Below the pieces are notes generated by a model. That model did no database searches. It had not been told where the DNA came from and worked only from the letters and a program-made list of their open reading frames with translations. The translations under genes were made by a program, and so were the position numbers. A stretch of 64,000 bases of DNA, taken from positions 61,867 to 125,866 of the forward strand of contig VBAH01000027.1 of the NCBI GenBank assembly GCA_005884685.1, read 5' to 3'. This document shows positions 7,945-15,642 of this stretch, piece by piece (position 1 is the stretch's first letter; every line of letters begins with the position of its first letter). Source of the stretch: Alphaproteobacteria bacterium (GTDB lineage: Bacteria > Pseudomonadota > Alphaproteobacteria > Rhizobiales > Xanthobacteraceae).

Positions 7945-9408
7945 ATGCGGCGCAATGTCCTGATCGGGGCGATCGTTGCGGTCGCCGTGGCGATCGTTGT
8001 CGCCGCGCTGGTCGCCCTGGCGGGCGACACCGCCGTGACCGCCGCGCGCTTCTCGGCGATCCGCTCCGACCACACCGCGCTGCGCGCGTTCCTGCAGCGC
8101 ATGCCGAAGGGCGCGGACCTGCACGTGCACCTCTCCGGCGCGGTCTATGCCGAGGACCTGATCGCATGGGCGAAAAGCAAGAGCCTGTGCGCTTCGCTAC
8201 CGATGAAAATCGTCGCCTGCAGCGAGCCGGAAAGCCAGCCGATCGGTGACGCGTTCAAGAATCAACCGTTCTACGACGACCTCGTCAACGCGCTGTCGAT
8301 GCGCTTCTTCCTGCCGAATGCGGAAAATCCCTCCGGCCACGACCAGTTCTTCGCGACGTTCGGCCGCTTCGGCGGCGTCACCTGGCTGATTCCGGCGGAG
8401 ATGACCGCCGCGATGCTGCGGCACTACGCGGGAGAAGCCGTGCAGCACACCGAGCTGATGATCACGCTGTTGCCATACGACTACGGCCCGAAGCTATTGG
8501 CCGCGATCGCCCGCGTCAGCGGCAACGACGAGCGGCTGCAGCGGCTGCAGGCAGGCGACCTCAGCGCGGCCGTGGCGGAGGCAAGCAAGACGATCGACGG
8601 CTGGGTCAAGCGCATCGACGAAGTGCTCGGCTGCGACGCGCAGCGCAGCCAACCGGGCTGCGCGGTGAGCTACAAGTACATCGCGCAGATCAATCGCAAT
8701 GCGGACGAAGCCAACGTGTTCGTGCAGACCGCGTTCGCCGCCGCGCTGATCCGCACCGACAGGCGCGTCGCCGGGCTCAATTTCGTCGGCCCGGAGGATT
8801 ACCGCGTGGCGCGCGCGGATTATGCGCGCCACATGCAGATGATCGGCTTCCTCGCCAGGGACGTGCCGGTCGCGCTGCACGCGGGCGAGCTCTGGATCGG
8901 GCTCGTGCCGCCGGAGGATCTGACCTTCCATATCCGTCAGGCAGTCGAGGTCGCGGGCGCGCGGCGCATCGGCCACGGCGTGGCGCTCGCCTACGAGCGG
9001 CGCAGCAGCGAGCTGCTCGACGCGATGCGCAGGAAGCCGGCCGCGGTCGAGGTCAACCTCACCAGCAACGACGTGATTCTCGGCGTACGCGGCAACGATC
9101 ACCCGCTGATGGCCTATTGGGCGGCGCGCGTGCCGGTCGTGCTCTCGACCGACGATATGGGCGTGTCGCGCATCGATCTGTCCAACGAATATCTCCGCGC
9201 CGCGCGCGACTACCCCCTCGGCTATCGCGAGCTGAAGAAGATCGCGCGCAATTCGCTCGACCATTCGTTTCTCGATGCGGCCGAGAAGGACGCGCAGCTG
9301 AGAAAGTTCGAGCAGGCGTCCGCCGAGTTCGAGCGCGCGGTCGCAAGCGAGCGCGGGCTGCTGCGCGGCATCGGCGCGCTGATTGCCGGCCTGTTTCGCT
9401 GGCCGTGA
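7945..9408 (+). CDS. Adenosine deaminase family protein with N-terminal membrane anchor
   Basis: A 487-residue member of the metal-dependent adenosine/AMP deaminase family. Residues 4-27 form one hydrophobic helix after MRRN, so the enzyme is membrane-anchored or exported. Metal and catalytic motifs are all present: HVH at 60-62, LHAGE at about 311-315, RRIGHGVAL near 345-353 and STDD ending at 403-404. The expected reaction is deamination of adenosine to inosine and ammonia, or of a related nucleoside. The start ATG 7945 follows GGGGGAACC. It lies downstream of ahcY on the same strand with a repeat between them. The location outside the cytoplasm is odd for a partner of AhcY. Confidence 0.82.
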   Translation: MRRNVLIGAIVAVAVAIVVAALVALAGDTAVTAARFSAIRSDHTALRAFLQRMPKGADLHVHLSGAVYAEDLIAWAKSKSLCASLPMKIVACSEPESQPIGDAFKNQPFYDDLVNALSMRFFLPNAENPSGHDQFFATFGRFGGVTWLIPAEMTAAMLRHYAGEAVQHTELMITLLPYDYGPKLLAAIARVSGNDERLQRLQAGDLSAAVAEASKTIDGWVKRIDEVLGCDAQRSQPGCAVSYKYIAQINRNADEANVFVQTAFAAALIRTDRRVAGLNFVGPEDYRVARADYARHMQMIGFLARDVPVALHAGELWIGLVPPEDLTFHIRQAVEVAGARRIGHGVALAYERRSSELLDAMRRKPAAVEVNLTSNDVILGVRGNDHPLMAYWAARVPVVLSTDDMGVSRIDLSNEYLRAARDYPLGYRELKKIARNSLDHSFLDAAEKDAQLRKFEQASAEFERAVASERGLLRGIGALIAGLFRWP

Positions 9409-10926
9409 TTATCCCGGCGGCACGATCGCGATCGTGTAGCGCACGGGCGGATCGGCAATGCCGAAATGAGTCCGCGATAGCGTGACTTCGCTGCGCCGCG
9501 TGCCGGAGGCGCCCGCCGTGGCGCGCACCAGCGCCTGCATGCACATCGGGTCCTCCGCGGCGCAAACCAGCGCGATGCCCTCGCGTGCGATGCGCGCATC
9601 GTCGGCCCACGGCGTATCCTGCGGCCCGCCGATGTCGATGCGCAGCGGCTGGTCGCGCAGGTAGAAACCGGCGCCGTTGACGATGTTGGTCGTGCTGCCG
9701 AACAGGCGCAGCGGTCCCGCGACCTGCTCCTTCCACGCCTTGTCGACCGCTGCGGCGATCATCCGATAGTGCGTCGCGTTGTTCGGCACTCCCTCGCGGT
9801 GGATGATGTAGGCGATGCCCGGAGAGAGCAGGATCGCGATCAGCGGCAGCGCACAGGCGAGGGCCAGAACGCCGGCCGCCGCATCGCGCGTCGCCGTCAC
9901 GCGGCGCGACGACAGCAGCACGGCAGGCAGCATCGCCCACATCGGCAAGGTCCAGAGCGCCGCAAGCCGCGTCCACAGTGCGAGTGCGAGCAGAATCGGC
10001 GCCATCAGCGCGACGAGCGTGACCGTCCACATCAGCCTGCGGTCGGGCTCGCGCGGCGCGAGCATGTCGCGCAGCCCCGCGCGATCGGGCCGACAGGCGA
10101 CGAGCATCACCGCGATGCCCCCGGCGAGATACAGAACGCCGGCGAAGTAGTTGCCGAACGAGCGAAGGAGGCCGTGCAGGTCGGCAGCGATGTGCGCGCT
10201 CGAGGCATAGCGGAAGGGCTGGAAGTCGTAGCCGACCAGCGACGCGAGATTTGGGGCGAGCAGCAGCGCGCCGACCGCGGCCGACGCCCACGGGGCGGGC
10301 GAGCGCAGGTAGTCGAGGCGCTTGGGATGCAGCAGCGCGGCGATCACAAAACCGAGGATGAGGAAGATCGACCAGTACTTGGTCAGCATCGCAACCGCCG
10401 CCGCAAGGCCCGCCGCGACACCCCAGCCGAGCGTGCGTTCGCCGAACGAGCGCACGAACAGATAGGACGCGGCGGCCCAGGCCGGGATCAGCAGCGCATT
10501 GGAATTGAATTTCAGCGGCTGAAGATTGGAGCCCGGAGAGAAGGTCAGCAGCGTCAGCGCGATTGCGCGTTTGGGGCCGTCGACATAGCTTGCCGCGATC
10601 AGCCAGACGAACCAGAGCGCGATGCCGATGCTCACCGTCGAGAGCAGGTAATAGGCCCAGTCGGCGTAGGGAAACAGCGTGAACCAAACCGTCGCAACCC
10701 ATGCGGGGAACGGCGGATGCTTCGGATATCCGAACGCCGGGACCAGCGACCACGAGACCACCTCGCCCATGTCGAAATGGATGTCCTGCGTGTGCTTGGC
10801 GACCAGCGCGTAGATCCACCACAGCAGCACGTAGCCGGCGATCAGCGCCGCCGCCGCCGCGTGGCCGCGCTTCGGATCAGCGAGCGCGTCCACGAGTCGG
10901 CCGAACGGTTTCACCAGAGCATTCAT
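9409..10926 (-). CDS. GT39-like membrane glycosyltransferase, paralogue 1
   Basis: A 505-residue polytopic protein of the PMT/ArnT (GT-C) type with about ten hydrophobic helices and a C-terminal periplasmic domain. The first periplasmic loop carries Q-D-x3-D-x2-E (QDIHFDMGE), which should include the catalytic acid, followed by GYPKHPPFPAW; LRSPAPW is also present. All three landmarks recur in the genes at 10923 and 15643. Such enzymes transfer a sugar from a polyprenyl phosphate donor to an acceptor outside the membrane. The start ATG 10926 overlaps the stop of the upstream gene (ATGA). It ends immediately beside the stop of the adenosine deaminase gene. Substrate unknown. Confidence 0.8.
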   Translation of the reverse strand: MNALVKPFGRLVDALADPKRGHAAAAALIAGYVLLWWIYALVAKHTQDIHFDMGEVVSWSLVPAFGYPKHPPFPAWVATVWFTLFPYADWAYYLLSTVSIGIALWFVWLIAASYVDGPKRAIALTLLTFSPGSNLQPLKFNSNALLIPAWAAASYLFVRSFGERTLGWGVAAGLAAAVAMLTKYWSIFLILGFVIAALLHPKRLDYLRSPAPWASAAVGALLLAPNLASLVGYDFQPFRYASSAHIAADLHGLLRSFGNYFAGVLYLAGGIAVMLVACRPDRAGLRDMLAPREPDRRLMWTVTLVALMAPILLALALWTRLAALWTLPMWAMLPAVLLSSRRVTATRDAAAGVLALACALPLIAILLSPGIAYIIHREGVPNNATHYRMIAAAVDKAWKEQVAGPLRLFGSTTNIVNGAGFYLRDQPLRIDIGGPQDTPWADDARIAREGIALVCAAEDPMCMQALVRATAGASGTRRSEVTLSRTHFGIADPPVRYTIAIVPPG

Positions 10927-12458
10927 GGGCGCGGCGGCACGATCAGGATGACGAAGCGCTTCGGCGCGCTCTCCAGTCCAAGCCAGCGCCGCGCCAGGCT
11001 CACGTCGACACGCCGCCCGCCGCCGAACGGCGCGGCGACATGCTCCATGAACTGCAGGCAGAGCGGCGTGTCCTCGCACAGGATCGCCATGCCGTCGCGC
11101 CGGATGCGTTCATCGTCAACCCAGGGCGAGAGATATTTCGAGAAATGCGCATAGGTCGAAGGCCGGTCCTTGCCATAGAACGCCGCGGAACTTACCAGCG
11201 TGAACGGTCCGGCGATAAGCTTGAGCGGCTTGTCGGTCGTGGCACGCCACTCGCGTTCCGCCGCCTCCATGGCGAGCCGCGCATAGGCGGCGTTGTTTTC
11301 GACGCCGCTCTTGAGCAGCGTGAACGCAACGATCGGCGACACCGCGACGAACAGCAGCGTCACTGCCGTAATGACGCTCGCGATGCGCAGCACCGCGATG
11401 CGCGGCACGGCCAGGCGCGGCGAGCCGAGCAGCATCACCGGCAGCAGATTGAGCGCCGGAGCACTCCACAGCGAGAGCAGGCTCGTGCCGGTGACCAGGG
11501 CGGCGAGAAGCGGCAGCAGCAGCGGCGTCCAGAACAAGACCGCGGCCAAACGACGATCGTCGCCCGCCGCGAACCCGTCCACCAGCGCGGCCGGCCGCGC
11601 CCGGGCGAAGACGAGCGCCAGCGCGATCGCAGCCGCCGCATAGGCCGCCGTCCCGCCGAGATATTCCGCCATCGAGCCGAGCGTGTCGCCGAACGACGCC
11701 GCCATGCGCCGCGTGGTCACCCAGGTGACGGGCGGGAAATCGTTCGCGACGAGCCACCAGACATGCGGCGCAACCGCGAAAAGAAAGACCCCCGCCGTCA
11801 CCCACGGCGCCGGGGAGCGGAAATATTCCCGCCGCTGCGGATGAAACAGCGCCGCGAGCGCCAGCGCGGCGATGAGAAACGCCGACCAGTATTTCGACAG
11901 CATCGCGGCCGCCGCCGCGAGCCCGGCGAGCGCCGCCCAAGCCGGGTGGCGCGTATCGAGCGCGCGCAGCATCGCCCACATCGCGAGCGCCCAGAACGGG
12001 ATCAGCACTGAGTTCTGGTCGAACTTCAGCCCGAGGAAATTGTAAAACGGGATCGCGGCGAGCAGGAACGGAACGGCCGCGAGCTTCTCGCCCGCAAGCC
12101 ATTCGGCGCACAACTCGATCGCGAGAAGAATCCCGGCCGACACGGTGACGACCGCGAGCAGCAGATAGGCCCAGTCCGCGAGCGGGAAGACCTTGAACCA
12201 AGCCCACAGGATGTAGGCGAGCAGCGGCGGGTGCTTCGGATAGCCGAGTGCCGGCTCGCGCGTCCACACCACCATCTCGCCCATGTCGGCGTTGATGTCC
12301 TGGCTCGATTTCGCGATCACGCCATAGACGAACCACAGTGTCGCATAACCGAGCACAAACGTGAGCGCAGCGCGCCGCCGCCGCGCCGGATCGGCGAGCC
12401 CATCGATGACGCGCAGCAGCGTGTCGTTGAATGGAAGCAGGAACTGCAAGATGGACAT
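10923..12458 (-). CDS. GT39-like membrane glycosyltransferase, paralogue 2
   Basis: A 511-residue polytopic membrane protein, first gene of a two-gene operon with paralogue 1, to which it is coupled by an ATGA overlap. It shares QDINADMGE, GYPKHPPLLAY and FRSPAPW with its neighbours, and ends in a soluble domain with CEDTPLCLQF, where paralogue 1 has a matching two-cysteine segment (C-A-A-E-D-P-M-C). The two genes look like a tandem duplication. Expected function is transfer of sugar from a lipid carrier in the periplasmic leaflet. The divergent gene pair across the 130-base gap begins with a small antitoxin-like gene. Confidence 0.8.
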   Translation of the reverse strand: MSILQFLLPFNDTLLRVIDGLADPARRRRAALTFVLGYATLWFVYGVIAKSSQDINADMGEMVVWTREPALGYPKHPPLLAYILWAWFKVFPLADWAYLLLAVVTVSAGILLAIELCAEWLAGEKLAAVPFLLAAIPFYNFLGLKFDQNSVLIPFWALAMWAMLRALDTRHPAWAALAGLAAAAAMLSKYWSAFLIAALALAALFHPQRREYFRSPAPWVTAGVFLFAVAPHVWWLVANDFPPVTWVTTRRMAASFGDTLGSMAEYLGGTAAYAAAAIALALVFARARPAALVDGFAAGDDRRLAAVLFWTPLLLPLLAALVTGTSLLSLWSAPALNLLPVMLLGSPRLAVPRIAVLRIASVITAVTLLFVAVSPIVAFTLLKSGVENNAAYARLAMEAAEREWRATTDKPLKLIAGPFTLVSSAAFYGKDRPSTYAHFSKYLSPWVDDERIRRDGMAILCEDTPLCLQFMEHVAAPFGGGRRVDVSLARRWLGLESAPKRFVILIVPPRP

Positions 12459-12522
12459 TCGCCGCTGACCGGAACGCGCCGCGGTGCGCCACGCGGAGCC
12501 GGGATTATCTCACAAGCTATTG

Positions 12523-12535
12523 AGGAGCAACTCCT
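12523..12535. promoter_or_regulatory. Short palindrome in divergent promoter region
   Basis: AGGAG-CAA-CTCCT is a perfect 5-3-5 dyad midway between the divergent genes at 12458 and 12589. Autoregulated toxin-antitoxin operons often carry such sites; here this is only a suggestion. Confidence 0.25.
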
Positions 12536-12552
12536 TTTACCAACGCTACCGC

Positions 12553-12582
12553 TTGCCGACGCACCTCCGCGCGCCGTATAAA
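12553..12582 (+). promoter_or_regulatory. Promoter candidate for the antitoxin-like/zeta operon
   Basis: TTGCCG (12553-12558), 18 bases, TATAAA (12577-12582). The -10 box ends only six bases before ATG 12589, so the transcript would start at or next to the start codon and be leaderless. AAAGAG at 12580-12585 is the only ribosome-site-like sequence. Confidence 0.4.
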
Positions 12583-12588
12583 GAGCAA

Positions 12589-12810
12589 ATGAAGAAACGG
12601 GTTGTCGACGCCGCTCCAGCCGAACTTGACCGCTTGGCGGCGAGTGCCTGGAGCACGGCCGCAAAGGATGCACGTTCGCGCGGCGTTGCAGCCTTCGGCC
12701 GCAAGGGTGGCCGACTCGTCACTGTGCGCCCGGATGGCACCGTCGAGGCCGCAGACGACCGGAATGATCCGGTCACGAAGCGCGGACGCAAGGCGCGCCA
12801 GCCAGCCTGA
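12589..12810 (+). CDS. Small antitoxin-like protein preceding the zeta-type kinase
   Basis: A 73-residue basic protein. I do not recognise a named family with certainty. Visible features are a helical N-terminus (AELDRLAASAWSTAAKDARSRG), a short strand VTVRPDGTVE, and a basic tail KRGRKARQPA. Small proteins of this size with a residue pattern of this kind often precede zeta-toxin-like kinases. Its stop shares one base with the start of the following gene (TGATG), so the two are co-translated. An antitoxin role is inferred only from size and from coupling to the zeta-like domain. Confidence 0.6.
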   Translation: MKKRVVDAAPAELDRLAASAWSTAAKDARSRGVAAFGRKGGRLVTVRPDGTVEAADDRNDPVTKRGRKARQPA

Positions 12811-14540
12811 TGGCTGACGAGCGGCCTTTCGTCCTTGTCATCGCCGGCCCCAACGGAGCAGGTAAGACCTCGCTTACCGCACACCTGCGCGGTACGTTCG
12901 ATTTCGCGACGTATATCAATCCAGACGACATCGCGGCTACGCTCGAAGGCTCCTATGAGACTCGCGTCCGGCGGGCACAAGATCTTGCGGATGCACAGCG
13001 CGCGGAAGCGATTGCGGCGCGTACGAGCTTTTCCTTCGAGACTGTCTTCTCCGACCGCCGCAAGCTCGATGTGCTGGATCAGGCGCGCGCAAACGGTTTC
13101 GAAGTTGTCCTGTTCTTTGTCGGTGTCGATGATCCAAGAATCAACATCGAGCGCGTTCGTGCGCGTGTCGCTCTCGGGGGGCACGATGTGCCGACAAACA
13201 AGATTATCGAGCGCTACCAGCGCGTGATGCAATTGCTCCCCGAGATGCTGGAGCGCGCCGACCGTGCCTATTTCTTCGACAACTCTGTCGCCTTCCTTGA
13301 TCCCGAGGACTTCCGCGGACGTCTGTTCGCAACATTCCGGCGTGAACCGGGTGCAACGCTGACGTTGCGCGCAGCAGCTCCAACCTGGGGGCACGTCCTC
13401 ATGGATGGCGCAATGGATCGCGGCTGGCCGATCGAAGGCGCGCCATCCGCGCCCGGGCCGGCGCCCGAATTGAGCGTCGTGGTTCCGACCTTCAAGGAAC
13501 GCGACAACGTTCTGCTGCTGGTCGAGAAGCTCGCGCACACGCTCGCCGACGTCGACTGGGAAGTCATTTTCGTCGACGATAATTCGCCCGACGGCACCGC
13601 GGCAGTCGCGCGCCAGATCGGCGAGGGCGACGCGCGGGTGCGTTGCGTGCGCCGCATCGGCCGGCGCGGCCTGGCGGGCGCCTGCATCGAGGGGATGCTG
13701 GCGAGCCAGGCGCGCTACGTCGCCGTCATGGACGCCGACCTGCAGCATGACGAGACGCTGCTCACCGAGATGCTCGCGCAATTGCGCGGCGGGATCGATC
13801 TCGCAGTCGCGAGCCGCTACGTCGACGGCGGCTCGGCTGCCGGGCTCGCCGGCGCGCGGCGCGAACACGCGAGCCGGCTCTCCACCGCGCTCGCGCGTAA
13901 TCTGCTCGGCGTCACGCTCAGCGACCCGATGAGCGGCTTCTTCATGATGCGGCGCGACCGCTTCGAGGAGCTCGCGCCGCAGCTCTCCTCGCAGGGGTTC
14001 AAGATCCTGCTCGACATCGTGGCGACCGCGCGCGGCACCTTGCGCATCACCGAATTGCCGTTCGTCTTCGCCGAGCGCCGACACGGCGAGAGCAAGCTCG
14101 ATACGCGCGTGGCGCTGGATTTTGCCGCCCTCATCCTCGCCAAGCTCACCAACGACACGGTCTCGTTCCGCTTCCTCTTGTTCTGCCTCGTCGGCCTCAC
14201 CGGTATCGCGATCCACATGGCGGTGCTGCAATTCGCCGTCGGCCTCGGGACGCGCTTCGGCCTCGCGCAGACGCTCGCCACCTTCGCGGCGATCACGTGG
14301 AATTTCGTGCTCAACAACATGTTCACCTATCGCGACCAGCGGCTCGCCGGCCTCGCATTCGTGACCGGGCTTATCCGCTTTCAGGTGATCTGCGCGGTCG
14401 GCGCGATCTCGAACGTCGGGATCGCCAGCGTGATTTATCGCTACGACCCCGACTGGTGGATCGCCGGCCTCGGCGGCGCGCTGATGGGCGCGGTATGGAA
14501 TTACGTGGTCAGCGCGGCGTTCGTCTGGCGCCAGCGGTAG
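12810..14540 (+). CDS. Fusion: zeta-toxin-like kinase + polyprenyl-phosphate glycosyltransferase (Dpm1-like) + GtrA domain
   Basis: A 576-residue protein with three parts. Residues 1-195 are a zeta-toxin-like P-loop kinase: Walker A GPNGAGKT at 13-20, YINPDDIA, and SFETVFSD. Residues about 210-440 are a GT2 glycosyltransferase: SVVVPTFKERDNV, FVDDNSPDGT, acidic D-A-D at 308-310 in MDADLQHDE, and DPMSGFF. Residues about 447-576 have four membrane helices of the GtrA type. Dpm1-GtrA proteins load sugar on polyprenyl phosphate and flip it, and would supply the three GT39-like enzymes around it. The toxin domain seems complete but lacks a stop codon. Internal ATG codons at 13401 (preceded by GGGGG) and 13413 could start the glycosyltransferase alone. 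The fusion is unusual; a lost stop codon is the likely origin. Confidence 0.85.
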   Translation: MADERPFVLVIAGPNGAGKTSLTAHLRGTFDFATYINPDDIAATLEGSYETRVRRAQDLADAQRAEAIAARTSFSFETVFSDRRKLDVLDQARANGFEVVLFFVGVDDPRINIERVRARVALGGHDVPTNKIIERYQRVMQLLPEMLERADRAYFFDNSVAFLDPEDFRGRLFATFRREPGATLTLRAAAPTWGHVLMDGAMDRGWPIEGAPSAPGPAPELSVVVPTFKERDNVLLLVEKLAHTLADVDWEVIFVDDNSPDGTAAVARQIGEGDARVRCVRRIGRRGLAGACIEGMLASQARYVAVMDADLQHDETLLTEMLAQLRGGIDLAVASRYVDGGSAAGLAGARREHASRLSTALARNLLGVTLSDPMSGFFMMRRDRFEELAPQLSSQGFKILLDIVATARGTLRITELPFVFAERRHGESKLDTRVALDFAALILAKLTNDTVSFRFLLFCLVGLTGIAIHMAVLQFAVGLGTRFGLAQTLATFAAITWNFVLNNMFTYRDQRLAGLAFVTGLIRFQVICAVGAISNVGIASVIYRYDPDWWIAGLGGALMGAVWNYVVSAAFVWRQR

Positions 14541-14725
14541 CGCATGATCCCGAAACGCCGGCCCTGCGCTTGATGCGGGAGCGGATACCGGTTTTCGGAA
14601 GAAGGTGCTGCCCCGGCGAAACCGCGCATCCGGACCCGAAAACGGTCAAATTTGTCCTGTCAATTGCTGTTCGGGATAACAAATTTACCGTTCAGGCGCT
14701 ATTATCGGCCTGAAGGAGTAGTCCG
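14541..14725 (+). promoter_or_regulatory. Intergenic region with promoter candidate for the amidotransferase gene
   Basis: The first part (GCGCATGATCCCGAAA ... ACCGGTTTTCGG, about 14541-14598) looks like another dispersed repeat. Further on, TTGTCC (14653-14658), a 17-base spacer and GATAAC form a weak sigma70-like promoter. GAAGGAG ends eight bases before ATG 14726 and is a clear ribosome-binding site. Confidence 0.35.
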
Positions 14726-15520
14726 ATGTGCCGCTGGATCGCCTATCGCGGGGAAACCATCAAGCTCGAGCGCTATGTGACGGCACCGTCGCATTCGCTG
14801 GTGGTGCAGAGCCTGCGCGCGCTCGAGGGCACGGCCTCCACCAATGGCGACGGATTCGGCCTCGGCTGGTACGACGCGCAGGACCGCGAGCCCGGGCTTT
14901 ACCGCGAGGTGCGCCCGGCGTGGTCGGACGAGAACCTGCGCCATCTCTGCCGCCACATCCGCTCGCATCTGTTTTTCGCGCATGTGCGCGCCTCGACCGG
15001 CACCCCGACCACGCGGCCGAACTGCCATCCGTTCGCGTTCGGAAAATGGCTGTTCATGCACAACGGCCAGATCGGAGACTGGTCGCTGATCCGCCGCCGC
15101 GTCGAGGCGCTGATCCCGGACGAGCTCTACAAATGCCGCAGCGGCACGACCGACTCCGAAGCCGTGTTCCTGGCGATCCTCGGCGCGTGCGCGCAGAGCG
15201 ATCCGGTCAGCGCCACCATCCATACGCTCAACGTCCTCACCGACATGGTGCGCGCGAGCGGCACCACGGAGCCGCTGCGCTTCACCTCGGCGCTCTCGGA
15301 CGGGGAGAATCTTTACGCCTTCCGCTATTCCAACAACGACACGCCGAACACGCTGTATTACCGCGAGTCGAGCGACAACGTGGTCGTCGTATCCGAGCCG
15401 CTCGATACCGACCGCGCCAACTGGAAGCTGGTGCCGCAGCGCCATCTGATCGTGGCGCGCAAGCATGGGCCGGTGCAATTGATGCCGTTCGCCGAAGAGG
15501 TGCGCGTGGCGGCTGAGTGA
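14726..15520 (+). CDS. Class II glutamine amidotransferase, YafJ/EgtC-like
   Basis: A 264-residue single-domain N-terminal-nucleophile amidotransferase. The initiator methionine is followed directly by the catalytic cysteine (MCRWIAYRGE), and the family segments TNGDGFGLGWY, FFAHVRASTG and HNGQIGDW are present in the right order. Such enzymes hydrolyse the amide of glutamine or a gamma-glutamyl compound. There is no synthetase domain and no histidine-betaine or ergothioneine gene near, so the physiological substrate is unknown. It stands alone between the glycosyltransferase block on both sides. Confidence 0.88.
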   Translation: MCRWIAYRGETIKLERYVTAPSHSLVVQSLRALEGTASTNGDGFGLGWYDAQDREPGLYREVRPAWSDENLRHLCRHIRSHLFFAHVRASTGTPTTRPNCHPFAFGKWLFMHNGQIGDWSLIRRRVEALIPDELYKCRSGTTDSEAVFLAILGACAQSDPVSATIHTLNVLTDMVRASGTTEPLRFTSALSDGENLYAFRYSNNDTPNTLYYRESSDNVVVVSEPLDTDRANWKLVPQRHLIVARKHGPVQLMPFAEEVRVAAE

Positions 15521-15532
15521 TCAGCCATCATT

Positions 15533-15641
15533 CCGGCCGAGCGAAGCGAGAGCCGGAATCCATAGCCACGACACTCGCGATTTCGCACACCTTGCGGTTA
15601 TGGATTCCGGGCTCGCCGCTGCGCGGCGCCCCGGAATGACC
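15533..15641. repeat. Palindromic repeat (CATTCCGG...CCGGAATGAC type)
   Basis: CATTCCGG at 15531-15538 faces CCGGAATGAC at 15632-15641, and an inner pair GGAATCCATAGCC/GGTTATGGATTCC spans 15555-15612. Partial relatives are at 49036-49107 and 55541-55580. It lies between convergent genes. Confidence 0.65.
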
Positions 15642-15642
15642 A

